From NCBI GenBank assembly GCA_963695645.1, contig CAVOHC010000017.1, positions 1 through 64,000 of the forward strand: a stretch of 64,000 nt of DNA, given 5' to 3'. Source of the stretch: DATBGO01 sp963695645. GTDB taxonomy: Bacteria > Actinomycetota > Actinomycetes > Streptosporangiales > Streptosporangiaceae. Below are positions 1-8,519 of the stretch, piece by piece. Position 1 is the stretch's first letter. Every line of letters starts with the position of its first letter. Below the pieces are notes generated by a model. It saw nothing but the letters and a program-made list of their open reading frames with translations. It made no database searches and was not told where the DNA came from. The translations under genes and the position numbers were made by a program.

Positions 1-345
1 CGCGAAGTACCAGGTCAAGGCCGTTCTCAGCAAGATCGGACCGGTCGGCGCCATTCGAGGGGGAGCCATTCGGTTCCCGCGCTGGGTAGCTCCGGCCATG
101 GCTGCACGCCGTGGCCGGAACCAGGACTGGGCCTGCTACCGATGCGGTCGAGCGGGCGGCGGCGGAATAGCCACTGATGTCCTGCTCACGGGCGTGAGCA
201 TCGGCCGGTCCCCGGTTGGCCAGGCCGGGAAGCGGCTTGCCCTCGTCAAGGAGTCGCCGACGGTCTCGACGGCGCCCTGCGTAATCACTGCAGCGGCTCG
301 ATCGCAAGTACACCGGGCCGCCCGCAGCAGCTGTCGCCATGTTGC
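1..345. other. Left window edge, no supported gene
   Basis: No gene is supported here. One plus-strand frame stays open from the window edge to position 376 and could in principle be the end of a protein that starts outside the window, but its translation is Arg/Ala/Gly-rich with no recognisable motif, and it runs into the vapBC operator. It is more likely intergenic. Confidence 0.4.
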
Positions 346-386
346 TATGTTGACGATATACAATGTGGATGTATAGCTTCAACATA
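346..386 (+). promoter_or_regulatory. vapBC promoter with dyad operator
   Basis: A long inverted repeat is centred near 366: TATGTTGA (346-353) pairs with TCAACATA (379-386), and the inner arms TATACA (357-362) and TGTATA (370-375) pair exactly. A SigA-like promoter lies within it: TTGACG at 350-355, 16 bp spacer, TATAGC at 372-377. The antitoxin GTG follows at 400. Type II antitoxins and their toxin complexes usually repress their own promoter by binding such palindromes, so this is very likely the autoregulatory operator. The AT-rich block stands out sharply from the surrounding GC-rich DNA. Confidence 0.75.
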
Positions 387-399
387 ACGGTGGTGGGTC

Positions 400-618
400 G
401 TGGCGCTGACGCAGATAGACATCGATGACGACGCCCTCGCCGAGGCCATGCGGCTGTCCGGGGCAAAGACGAAGAAGGACACCGTCAACCTGGCGCTGCG
501 GGAGTTCGCCGCCCGGCACCGCCGGGTCGCGGCCCTGGAGCACTACGCCAGGCTGGCGGACGGGTGGGACTTCGAGGGATGGGAGCACCAGCGGGCCGCC
601 GAGAAACACCCGGCGTGA
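400..618 (+). CDS. vapB: VapB-family type II antitoxin
   Basis: A 72-residue protein of the ribbon-helix-helix VapB type. Residues 1-10 (ALTQIDIDDD) are the predicted DNA-binding beta strand, followed by a helix with the typical AKTKKDTVNLALREFAAR pattern, and a C-terminal tail (about 45-72) that should wrap the toxin. It starts at GTG 400 behind a GGTGG purine run. It overlaps the downstream PIN toxin by 4 nt (GTGA), so the two are translationally coupled. It neutralises VapC and probably represses the operon through the dyad at 346-386. Family assignment is firm; the RNA target of its toxin is not inferable. Confidence 0.88.
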   Translation: MALTQIDIDDDALAEAMRLSGAKTKKDTVNLALREFAARHRRVAALEHYARLADGWDFEGWEHQRAAEKHPA

Positions 619-1037
619 TCCGCTACCTGCTGGACTCCTCCGCCCTGTGGCGGATCCTGCGGGACGACGCGCTGCGGGCAGCCTGGGCCGAGGTGATCTC
701 CGCGGGCGCGGTCGGCTCCTGTCACCCCCAGCGCATCGAGTTCCGCCGCTCGGCGCGCACGATCGACGAGTACGAGCAGATGTCAGGGATGTTCGACCTG
801 CTGTACCCGGACGCCGCCGTCCCCAAGGGCCCATGGCCGTGGATAGAGTCCGCTCAGTACCGCCTGCTGCGCCGCGGCGCCCACCGCGCGCTGTCCGCCG
901 TGGACCTGCTGATCTGCGCCACGGCCGCCCAGCGTGACCTGGTCGTGCTACACGACGACAACGACTTCGCGACCGCCGCGCGGTACCTTCCCGACCTACG
1001 GGAACGCGCCATCCGCGACGTCCCGCCGGCCGACTGA
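615..1037 (+). CDS. vapC: VapC-type PIN-domain toxin ribonuclease
   Basis: A 140-residue PIN-domain protein. The start GTG at 615 overlaps the antitoxin stop, and this is preferred over an upstream in-frame ATG (564) that lies deep inside vapB. Acidic PIN residues are visible in order: Asp in YLLDSSALWRIL at the N-terminus, Glu in QRIEFRRSART, Asp in SAVDLLICATA, and the terminal LHDDNDF cluster. These normally bind Mg2+ or Mn2+ for single-strand RNA cleavage. VapC toxins cut tRNA or rRNA and stall translation when VapB is degraded. The set of acidic residues looks complete, so the toxin is probably active. Confidence 0.88.
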   Translation: MIRYLLDSSALWRILRDDALRAAWAEVISAGAVGSCHPQRIEFRRSARTIDEYEQMSGMFDLLYPDAAVPKGPWPWIESAQYRLLRRGAHRALSAVDLLICATAAQRDLVVLHDDNDFATAARYLPDLRERAIRDVPPAD

Positions 1038-1092
1038 TCCCGGTGAACGGCAGCAGACGCCAGTACCCGGTCAACGGCGGCTCGCGCGCTGC

Positions 1093-1480
1093 CTACCTGT
1101 GCCCGATGCCGATCACATGTGAACGGCAAGTCCCGGCCGGGGCGTGCCCGGCGGCGGCGGCCTGGCTGCGGACGCTGTTCGCGCCGGCGGTCCAGGCCAC
1201 CGTGCCCAGCGCGGCCAGCCCGATCGCGCCGCCGACCACCTGGCCGGTGCTGAGCAGGCTGGAGGCCAGCCCGGAATCCTGGTCCCGGACCCGGTTGAGC
1301 GCCGCCAGCGACAGCGGCACGAACAGCAGGCCCAGCCCGACCGCGGTCACGAGCATCGGGCCGAGCAGCGCGCTGGCAGGTCGAACCGGCCGCGGCGGCG
1401 GGCCGACTCGGCCAGCGCGAACGGCGCGGCGGCGGCGGTCAGGATTCCGATCGGCACGTTCACGAACAGTCGGCGGAATC
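1093..1480 (-). pseudogene. Remnant of an MFS (EmrB/QacA-type) transporter
   Basis: Reading the minus strand from about 1480, the sequence gives the DHA2-family motif FVNVPIGILTAAAAPFALAE and continues to RGRFD. The next recognisable segment (from 1356, LVTAVGLGLLFVPLSLAAL, then DSGLASSLLSTGQVVGGAIG) belongs much later in such drug/proton antiporters and is in another reading frame. Several central transmembrane helices are therefore missing, and the N-terminal half is absent. This is a decayed transporter, not a functional gene. It sits just 3' of the broken LuxR regulator, so the two may have formed one decaying locus. Confidence 0.7.
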
Positions 1481-1529
1481 TTCGGCTGCGGGCGACGGCA
1501 CCAAGGTGCCGGACGGAGATCGGCGCCGG

Positions 1530-4288
1530 TTAGGGGATCAGGCGCAGTTCCCGCGCCCGGGCGACGGCCTCGGTGCGGTTGGCAGCGCCGAGCTTGCCCA
1601 GCACGTGGCCGACGTGCTTCTTGACGGTATCCAGGGTGATGACCAGCTCATCCGCGATGGCCTGGTTCGGCCGGCCCGCCGCCAGCATCACGAGGACTTC
1701 CAGCTCGCGGCCCGTCAGCGGGTCGACCAGGCCTGGCTGCGCTGGCGTGGCCTGGCCTGAATCCGGCGTCGCCTGATCTGCGCCGAACGCGAGCTTGAGC
1801 CGGGCCAGACAGCCGAATGGGACTTCGGCGGCCGCCTGCCCGGCGCGCTGGGCCGCGATCAGCCGGGCGAGCAGCACGGCCATCGGCGGCCCCTCGTCGG
1901 CGAAGACCCGCACGTGGCCCTGCGGGCAGGCCAGGGTCATGGCAGCCGCCAGGGCGCCTACCGCGGTTTCCTGCCCGCTGGCGGCCAGCGCCAGTGCCCG
2001 CAGCGCGCCGATTTCGATCAGGCTGCCCGTCCGGTCCTGGGCGGCCGCCGCCGCGTCCAGCCGGTCCAACAGCGCCAGTGCCTGGGCAGGCCTCTCTCGT
2101 GCGAGCAGGACCCGCGCCAGCAGCAGGTAATCCGGTTCGCGCGGGTAGTCCGGCTGATCGTCCGGGCTGAGGCCGTTGTCCTGCGCGAAACGTGCCGCGG
2201 CTCCCAGGTCGCCCTGGGCCAGCAGCAGCCGCGCCCGCTGCGCCGGGACCGGGTTGAGCAGGCCCGGCGGCCCCGGCGCGGCTTTCGCAGCCTCGCCGAT
2301 CGCCTCCAGCGCCCCCGCCGGGTCGCCGGTAACCTGGCGGATCCACGCCAGCGTCACCAGGCCCGCGGCCAGCGGCGGGGTATAGGCCAGTTGCCGGCAC
2401 AACGCGATGCCGTCGGTCACGTTCCGCAGCGCGGCGTCGAGCTCGTTGCGCTGGTAGGCCACCTCGGCTAGGCCGACATACGCCGGGCCGGCAGCCGGCA
2501 GCGGCGGCCGGCCCCGCGGTGCGGTGGTCTCCAGGGCCTGCCGGCAGGCCAGGGCGGCCGCGTCCAGGTGGCCCTGGGCGCGCTGGACCTGGCCGAGTAT
2601 GTGGCGGCCCCAGATCGTGATGGTGGGCGTGTCGGCCCATCCGGCGATGCTGGGCACGAAGACGCGCTCGGCGTCCGCGAGCCGGCCCGGAGCCAGTCGG
2701 CTATGCCCAGGTTGAACCGGGCGACGTAGTCCAGCAGCCGCTCGCCTTCGCCGAGCTCGGCGAGCGCCCGCGATGCGAACGCGGCCGTGGCCTCGGCGTC
2801 CCCGCGGAGCCAGGCGAGAAGGCTGCGGTGGACGGCGATCAGCGCCGGGATGTTTACCAGCAGGCTGCCAGCCCGGCCAGCCGGAGGCTCGAACGGCTCC
2901 TCGGCCGCGCCGGCATGTGCCCGCTCGGCCGCCTCGACCAAGCGCTCCACCGTCTCCACGCGGCCAGCGGCCGCGGCCAGCTGGGCCTGCGCCAGCAGCA
3001 ACCGGGGACGAGACCGGACCAGGTCGGCGGGGAGCGCCGCAAGCCACCGCTGAACCGTCACCCCCTCGCCACGCAGACCGGAGACCGTATCGAACTGCCG
3101 CTCGATCAGCCGGCCCGCCCATGTCATCTCCCCGGCGCCCACCGCGTGCCGGATCGCCTCCTCGGTCAGTCCGTGCTCTTCATGCCAGGCCGCGGCGTTA
3201 CGGTGCAGCTGCGCTACCTCGGCGGGTTTTTCCTCCAGCAGGCGGGCGCGGAGCAGGTCGGCGAACAGGTGGTGGAAACGCCACCAGCCGCGCACCTCAT
3301 CCAGCGGCAGCAGGAACAGCCCGGCCCGCTCCACCTGCTCCAGCAGCTCCTGGCTCCCGCAGCGGCCGGTGACCGCGTCGGATAGCGAGCCGGACAGCCG
3401 TTCGAGCACCGAGGTTTCCAGCAGGAAGGTGCGCACCTCCGCAGGCTGGCACTCCAGCACTTCCTCGGTCAGGAAGTCCAGCACGTAACGGTGGCTGCCG
3501 GTGAAGTCCGTCACGAACCCGGCCACGTCCGGCTGCCCGCGCAGCGACAGGCCCGCCAGCTGCAGCCCGGCCGCCCACCCTTCGGTGCGCGCCGTCAGCG
3601 CCGCCACGTCCGCATCGGGCAATGACGCGTCAGCCCCGGCCACCAGCTGTCGCAGCAGCGCCGCGGCTTCTTCGGCGGTGAACCGCAGCTCGGCGGCGCG
3701 CAGCTCGGCCAGCTGCCCGCGGACCCGCAGCCGCGCCTGGCCCAGCGGCGGGTCGGCGCGGCTGGCCAGCACCAGGCGCAGCCCCGGTGGCCGGTGCTCC
3801 AGCAAGAACTCCAGCGACGCGTGCACGGGCTGCGAGCCGATCACGTGGTAGTCGTCGAGGACAAGGACGGCCTCATCGTCACCGGGCTGGGCGGCCAGTT
3901 CATTGATCAGCGCTGTCACCACCCCCACGAACGACGGCGGTGTGGGCGGGCCGAGCAGCGGGCCCACTCGCTCGCCGATTCCTGGTCGTACCCGGTCCAG
4001 CGCAGCCACGGTGTATCGCCAGAACCGGGACGGGTCGTTGTCGCCCTCATCCAGCGACAGCCAGGCCACCGGCCGCTGGCGGCGCTGGACCCAGTCGGCG
4101 AGCAGGACCGTCTTGCCGTAGCCGGCCGGGGCGCAGACCAGCACCAGCCCCTGCTCCAGCCATTCAGCGAGGTGCCCTGTCAGCCGCGGGCGCGACACCA
4201 CCCCCGGTCCCGGCCTGGGCACATGCAACTTGGTGGCCAGCAGCACATCCCGCTCTGGTGTCACTTCCGCCGCGGCCGGCTTAGCCAT
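1530..4288 (-). pseudogene. MalT/LAL-type LuxR regulator, frameshifted
   Basis: Two overlapping frames make one LAL-family activator of about 915 residues. The first frame (from ATG 4288; an ATG at 4387 is also possible) contains TKLHVPRPGPG, the Walker A GYGKTVLLADW and the MalT-like ATPase, running through NLGIADWLRAG. The second frame resumes at RLADAERVFVPS, continues through TPR-like helices and ends in a GerE/LuxR helix-turn-helix (LTGRELEVLVMLAAGRPNQ, then TVKKHVGHVLGKL). The break lies at about 2681-2690 in a GGCC-rich run and is explained by loss of one CCGG unit. Both halves are otherwise intact, so this is either a very recent mutation or a sequence error. Such proteins are ATP-dependent, inducer-responsive activators. 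Confidence 0.75.
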
Positions 4289-4719
4289 CGTTGACCTGCA
4301 CACTCCCCGCCTCCGGCGATCGTCGGCGTCGTTGCCGAAAGGGTCCATCGTCGTTACCGGTGGCCGGCGCCGGGGCAGTGCCATCATGTCCGGCGGCTAC
4401 ATCTAAGGGCGCCCGGCCTTCTCCCAACCTTTCCCGGCATTCCGTGGCTTAACCGCGCAGGCAGGTCATGGCGCCTCGACCAGCACGATTCAGGCGGCCA
4501 GTACAGGTGGATCGGGATGCCGGATAGCAGGGCCAGCGCGGCAATGTAGCTGGTTGTGTCAGGCCCGGGGAAACCCGGCGACCAGCAAGGAAAGAGATTC
4601 CAGCCATCCCAGTACCGCCCACGATGTTCTCGCAGGTCGAAGGCCAGGTCCCGGATCCGGGGCGCCTGGCCTTCTTGATCATTTGGTGTGTCCGAAACGG
4701 GGCGGCCGGCTCGATATAG
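4289..4719. other. Intergenic, possible protein-coding remnant
   Basis: No intact gene. On the minus strand one frame without a usable start encodes a stretch around 4500-4650 including DLREHRGRYWDGWNLFP and SYIAALALLSGIPIHLYW. This is rich in aromatic residues and unlike the usual Arg/Ala/Pro shadow translations. It may be the remains of a lost gene downstream of the hydrogenase operon, but no family is recognised. No convincing terminator was seen. Confidence 0.3.
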
Positions 4720-5070
4720 TCACGCTCCCGGGCTGATCCTGATCTCGATCAGCTCGATCGCGGCTCCAGCACCGAGGGGCGAAACGGCGCCGCACGATGG
4801 GCAGATCACCAGGTGGCCGGCCACGTCGTCGCGAGACACCGCCCACGCCGTCCCGCACAGCACGCACTCGCGGCACTCGGCAAGCTCCTCCACGAGCAGC
4901 CGCGATCCGCTGAGCGGCGTGTCCTCGGTCAGCATCTGGTAGGCCTGCCGCAGCGCCTCCGGCGAGAACACCGGGCTCGCCCGAACGCGGACCTCGGCGA
5001 TGCCTGCAGCGAGGCTGGGATCGAGGGTCAAGCGCGTTACGAGCGCGCTGACCGCGTGATAGTCGTGCAG
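4720..5070 (-). CDS. hypA: Hydrogenase nickel-insertion protein HypA
   Basis: HypA delivers Ni to the large subunit of [NiFe]-hydrogenase with HypB. The C-terminal half shows the zinc site (ECVLCG and ICPSCG) and the closing strand AAIELIEIRI. The usual initiators give a truncated protein: the first is TTG at 5031, inside the conserved fold. Reading upstream gives CTG at 5070, translating as (M)HDYHAVSALVTR, which matches the family's essential Met-His-Glu/Asp N-terminus. A perfect AGGAGG lies 6 nt before that CTG. The resulting 116 residues equals normal HypA length. CTG initiation is therefore inferred. Position 3 is Asp rather than the common Glu. It overlaps the protease gene by 34 nt and is the last gene of the hydrogenase operon. 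Confidence 0.82.
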   Translation of the reverse strand: MHDYHAVSALVTRLTLDPSLAAGIAEVRVRASPVFSPEALRQAYQMLTEDTPLSGSRLLVEELAECRECVLCGTAWAVSRDDVAGHLVICPSCGAVSPLGAGAAIELIEIRISPGA

Positions 5071-5606
5071 CGTTCTCCTCCTGGTCCCCGGGGTGAGGTG
5101 TCCTGCGGCCCGCTCCCGGCGCCCTCCGGCAGCCCGGGCCCGGAGTCCTCCGACGCCCAGCGCAGGACCTGCTCCAGGACTCGTCGGCCGAGCGGCGCTA
5201 TCGCCGCGGCCACGGGCTCGCTTAGCGGCGCGCCGAACACCGGCGGGCCTGCGATCTCGACGGCGACCACTCGGGTCCGGTCTGGGAAGTCCATGCCGAG
5301 CCGCCTGGCGACCGCGGCAAGCTCGGGTATGCCGGCCTGGTGCAGGCTGGGTGCTATCACCGGGCCCAGCTCGGCGAGCCCGGTCTCGACGATCGTGCCC
5401 GCGGGGCTGCGGCCCGTGCGGATCGAGTCGACGACGACCGCGCGATCATACCCGACGAAGACCTCGAGCAGCGCCAGGCCCGAGGCGGCGCTCTCCACGA
5501 CGTCGGCATCCCTGGCCAGCTCCCGGCGCAGCGCCCGCGCCGCGAGCACGCCGACGGCGTCGTCGCCCGCGTACTCGTTGCCCAGGCCGAGGACGAGCGT
5601 TCGCAT
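5037..5606 (-). CDS. [NiFe]-hydrogenase maturation protease
   Basis: A 189-residue HyaD/HybD/HycI-family endopeptidase that removes the C-terminal peptide of the hydrogenase large subunit after nickel insertion. The N-terminus shows the family signature LVLGLGNEYAGDDAVG with Asp16 at the nickel-sensing position. Asp60 in AVVVDSIRTG and His89 in SLHQAGIPEL match the other two metal-contacting positions of HybD. The last 35 or so residues (after WASEDSGPG) are low-complexity and read across the hypA ribosome site and start. The gene begins 2 nt after the mvhA stop, so it is coupled to its substrate gene. Its presence agrees with the C-terminal extension on MvhA. Confidence 0.9.
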   Translation of the reverse strand: MRTLVLGLGNEYAGDDAVGVLAARALRRELARDADVVESAASGLALLEVFVGYDRAVVVDSIRTGRSPAGTIVETGLAELGPVIAPSLHQAGIPELAAVARRLGMDFPDRTRVVAVEIAGPPVFGAPLSEPVAAAIAPLGRRVLEQVLRWASEDSGPGLPEGAGSGPQDTSPRGPGGERCTTITRSARS

Positions 5607-5608
5607 GG

Positions 5609-7072
5609 TCAGTCCCGCCGGATCTCACGCAGGAGCGCGCCGCCCGCGTCCCTGATCTCGACGATCAGCGGCATGTGGCCAGGCAGGCTGTGCGTGGAGC
5701 AGCCGAAACACGGGTCGTAGGCGCGGAATGCCATCTCGACCTGGTTCAGCAGCCCGTCGTCGACCTGGCCGTTCCTGATCAGCGCGTGCGCCGCCTTGTC
5801 GACGGACAGGGCGATCCTTGCGGCGTTGTTCTGCGTGGCGACGATCAGGTTCGCGGCCGTGACAAGCCCGTGCTCGTCGGTCTGGTAGTGGTGGAAGAGA
5901 GTCCCCCGCGGCGCCTCGACGACGCCGACGCCCTCGCGCGGCGCGGCGGTCGGCAGCGTGCGCACCTGCGGGTCGGTGATCTCCGGGTCGCCGGCGAGTT
6001 CGGCCATCCGCTCCGCCGCGTAGACGAGCTCAATGATCCTGGCCCAGTGGTTGGCGAGCGTGTGGTGGACGGGCCCCGGGCCCAGGGTGGTGACGAACTC
6101 CTCGTAGGCCTCCTGCGCGCGAGGGGTCGCCATGCCGTCGGCGACGTTCAGCCGGGCCAGCGGCGCGACGCTGTAGACGCCGCTGCCGGCCCCGTCGGCG
6201 AGTCCGTGCCAGCCGACGTCCTTCAGGAAACAGAACTTCATGTACGTCCACGGTTCGACGTGCTCGGCGACATGGTCGAGGTAATCCCGCCCGGCGAACG
6301 TGAGCAGCTCCGTCCCGTCCGGGCCGACGACCCTGAGCGTGCCGTCGTAGAAGTTGACCTTGTTCGCTCCATCGACGAGGCCCATGTAGTAGGTGCGGTG
6401 CGTGTAAGCCTCGGAGGTGACAAGCTCGACGTAGCTGGGGTTGCCGAGCACGATCTTGCGGAACGCGCCGAGGGCGAACTGGCCGAACTCGACGGCGCGG
6501 GCCGCGGCCGCGACCGCCTCCTGCCGGGTCTCGCTGCTCAGGGAGCGCGCCACGCCGCCTGGGAGCCCGAAGACGGGATGGACCGCCTTGCCCGCTACCG
6601 CGGCAACCAGGTCACGGAGCTGCTTGCGGACGCCGATTACCTCCTTGCCCACCTCGAGGCCGACGGCGTCGACGACGCCGAGGATGTTCCGCTTCTGCCG
6701 CGGCGCATCCGGGCCGACGATGAAATCGGGCCCGCCGAGGAAGAAGAAATGCAGCGCGTGGTCCTCGACCATGAAGGCGCTGTAGAGGAGCTCGCGGATC
6801 TTCTGGCCGGCGGGCGGCGGGTCCACCTGGTAGAGGGCGTCCAGGGCTTTCGTCGCGGCCATGTGGTGGGCCATCGGGCAGACGCCGCAGATCCGCGAGG
6901 TGATCTGCGGCATGTCCTCGGCGCGCCGCCCCTGGGCGAACTTCTCGAAGCCGCGCAGCTCAGGGATCTGGAGGTAGGCCCGGTCGACACCGCCGTCGGG
7001 ATCGAGGAAGACGTGTATCCTCCCGTGTCCCTCGAGCCGTGTCAGGGGGTCGATGAGGATCTCACGGCTCAC
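5609..7072 (-). CDS. mvhA: [NiFe]-hydrogenase large subunit, MvhA-like (group 3)
   Basis: The catalytic subunit for H2 oxidation or evolution, 487 residues. GTG 7072 overlaps the mvhG stop by 4 nt, and translation gives SREILIDPLTRLEGHGRIHV, the classic N-terminus. The proximal Ni ligands are in RICGVCPMAHH (Cys62, Cys65) and the distal pair in DPCFGCSTH (Cys455, Cys458, His461). A 26-residue tail follows His461 and should be cleaved by the protease encoded immediately downstream. The sequence FRAYDPCFGCSTH with GHMPLIVEI resembles F420-non-reducing (Mvh) and bidirectional group 3 enzymes. The neighbouring mvhG, mvhD and hdrABC make group 3c the best class. The host genus is not that of a methanogen, so the electron acceptor must differ. 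Confidence 0.92.
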   Translation of the reverse strand: MSREILIDPLTRLEGHGRIHVFLDPDGGVDRAYLQIPELRGFEKFAQGRRAEDMPQITSRICGVCPMAHHMAATKALDALYQVDPPPAGQKIRELLYSAFMVEDHALHFFFLGGPDFIVGPDAPRQKRNILGVVDAVGLEVGKEVIGVRKQLRDLVAAVAGKAVHPVFGLPGGVARSLSSETRQEAVAAAARAVEFGQFALGAFRKIVLGNPSYVELVTSEAYTHRTYYMGLVDGANKVNFYDGTLRVVGPDGTELLTFAGRDYLDHVAEHVEPWTYMKFCFLKDVGWHGLADGAGSGVYSVAPLARLNVADGMATPRAQEAYEEFVTTLGPGPVHHTLANHWARIIELVYAAERMAELAGDPEITDPQVRTLPTAAPREGVGVVEAPRGTLFHHYQTDEHGLVTAANLIVATQNNAARIALSVDKAAHALIRNGQVDDGLLNQVEMAFRAYDPCFGCSTHSLPGHMPLIVEIRDAGGALLREIRRD

Positions 7073-8067
7073 GGCGCCACCTCTTCCTTTTGCTCTATTG
7101 CCGCCGGCCGCACGCGACGGTGCAGCAGCGAGGCCGGCAGGCTGTAGCGGTAGAAGGTGCCGACCGGGTCGGCGATCTCGGCAACGCGAGCTGTGATCTC
7201 GTCCTCGCTGTCCGCGTCGAGGAGCGATGCGATGGCGGACAGCGCCTTCGCCCCGTAGTCGATGACGCCGCTCGTGGGCCCCATGCAGCCGGTGCAGGGC
7301 ATGTTCCCGCCGGGGCAGGCGGCGGCGCAGCCCGCACGGGTAGCGGGGCCGAGGCAGATCAGGCCTTGCGCGAGCAGGCAAAGCCCGGGATCGATGAGTA
7401 CCTGGTGCGGCCGCCGGAACGCCCGCACCAGGAGCTTGTCCGGCTTCGTCGCGGCGCGGGGGCACTCGGAGCAGAGCGCCACGTCGGGAGCGAGCACTGC
7501 TCCCTTCGCTGGCAGCTTCCCCTCGACGAGCGCCATCACGGCCGAGGCAATCAGGCCCGTAGGCGGCGGGCAGCCAGGGAGGTAGTAGTCAACGTCGATG
7601 ACCTGGTCGAGCGTCTGCACGGTGGCGCCGAACGCGGGTAGCGTCAGCTCTCCCTCGGCGACGCGGCATTGCTCCGCGGGGAGCGTCCCGTCGGCGTTCT
7701 GGACGCTCGGCGCCTCATGGTAGACGACGTCGAGGATGTCCTGGCGCTCGTACAGGTTGGCGAGGCCGGGGACGCCGCCAAACATCGCGCAGCTGCCGAA
7801 CGCGACCACCGCGGCGGACTTGCGCCGCAGCAGCCCGGCCATCTCCTCCTGCTCCGACGTGCGGACGGCGCCGTTGATGAACGCCGCCGCCAGCTCGCCG
7901 TCGTCCAGCGCCTCGACGTCCTCGCGCTTGAAGTCGAGCGCGACAGGCCAGAAAGCGACGTCCACGAGCTCTACGACGGTCAGCAGGTTCTCGCCCAGGT
8001 CGACCACGGCCTCCTCGCAGCCGCCGCAGGAAGCGCACCAGTAGAAAGCGATCTTCGGCTTCGTCAT
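7069..8067 (-). CDS. mvhG: [NiFe]-hydrogenase small subunit, MvhG-like
   Basis: A 332-residue iron-sulphur subunit that carries electrons from the Ni-Fe site. It starts at ATG 8067 (MTKPKIAFYWCASCGG), overlapping the mvhD stop by an ATGA; an in-frame upstream extension is mvhD shadow. The proximal cluster ligands are in WCASCGGCEE, GSCAMFGG and LPGCPPPTG. A long Cys-rich C-terminal half (CSECPR, GLCLLAQGLICLG, GCAAACPGGNMPCTGCMGP) supplies ligands for medial and distal clusters. There is no twin-arginine signal, so the enzyme is cytoplasmic, as expected for a group 3 enzyme docking to Hdr. The Cys pattern looks complete. Confidence 0.92.
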   Translation of the reverse strand: MTKPKIAFYWCASCGGCEEAVVDLGENLLTVVELVDVAFWPVALDFKREDVEALDDGELAAAFINGAVRTSEQEEMAGLLRRKSAAVVAFGSCAMFGGVPGLANLYERQDILDVVYHEAPSVQNADGTLPAEQCRVAEGELTLPAFGATVQTLDQVIDVDYYLPGCPPPTGLIASAVMALVEGKLPAKGAVLAPDVALCSECPRAATKPDKLLVRAFRRPHQVLIDPGLCLLAQGLICLGPATRAGCAAACPGGNMPCTGCMGPTSGVIDYGAKALSAIASLLDADSEDEITARVAEIADPVGTFYRYSLPASLLHRRVRPAAIEQKEEVAP

Positions 8068-8519
8068 CGTGACTCCCCGGCGGGCTCCGCGGCCGCGTGC
8101 TGGGGGCGCTCCAGGCGCAGCGGCCCGAGCATGCGCAGCTGCTCGGTCATCTCGTTGCAGACCCGCTGCACCTTCTCGCCCTCGGACGCCGAGATCCACT
8201 CGAGGCGCAGCCGCTGGTCCTCGATGCCCAGGTCGCGCAGCACGGCCCGGAGCAGCTCAATCCGGCGGCGGGTCTTGTAGTTGCCCTCCTGGTAGTGGCA
8301 GTCCCCCGGGTGGCAGCCGCCGATGAGCACCCCGTCCGCGCCGTGGCGGAAAGCCGCGAGCACGAACTGCGGATCGAGCCTGCCGGAGCACATGAGGCGT
8401 ATCACCCGCACGTTCGGGGCGTACGCCAGTCGGGAGATGCCGGCCAGGTCGGAGGCCGTATACGTACACCAGTTGCAGAAGAAGGCGACGACCTTCGGCT
8501 GGAAGCGATTCTCAGACAC
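8064..8519 (-). CDS. mvhD: MvhD-type [2Fe-2S] linker subunit
   Basis: MvhD is the small protein that bridges hydrogenase and HdrA. This one has 151 residues from GTG 8519, overlapping the hdrA stop by 8 nt. All family Cys motifs are present: FFCNWCTY near residue 14, RLMCSGR near 43 and GGCHPGDCHYQEGN near 67. The last motif is diagnostic. In the methanogen complex MvhD takes electrons from MvhG and passes them to the HdrA flavin. Its position between hdrA and the hydrogenase genes, with overlapping starts and stops on both sides, argues that the Hdr and hydrogenase proteins form one complex. Confidence 0.92.
   Translation of the reverse strand: MSENRFQPKVVAFFCNWCTYTASDLAGISRLAYAPNVRVIRLMCSGRLDPQFVLAAFRHGADGVLIGGCHPGDCHYQEGNYKTRRRIELLRAVLRDLGIEDQRLRLEWISASEGEKVQRVCNEMTEQLRMLGPLRLERPQHAAAEPAGESR

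Noticed and set aside
2..376. Plus-strand open frame running in from the window edge
   Set aside because: No motif, Arg/Gly/Ala-rich composition, and it ends inside the vapBC operator; coding cannot be supported.
379..1074. Long minus-strand frame opposite vapBC
   Set aside because: Arg/Pro-rich shadow of the vapBC genes with no ribosome site.
4720..5031. HypA starting at TTG 5031
   Set aside because: It would lose the Met-His-Asp nickel site; CTG 5070 has a better ribosome site and gives full length.
5609..7072. Group 3d NAD-reducing or F420-reducing hydrogenase
   Set aside because: No HoxEFU or FrhB-like gene is present; MvhD and HdrABC next door fit group 3c.
5093..7147. Long plus-strand frame of 684 codons
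   Set aside because: Antisense to the hydrogenase large subunit and protease; the minus strand has full catalytic motifs.
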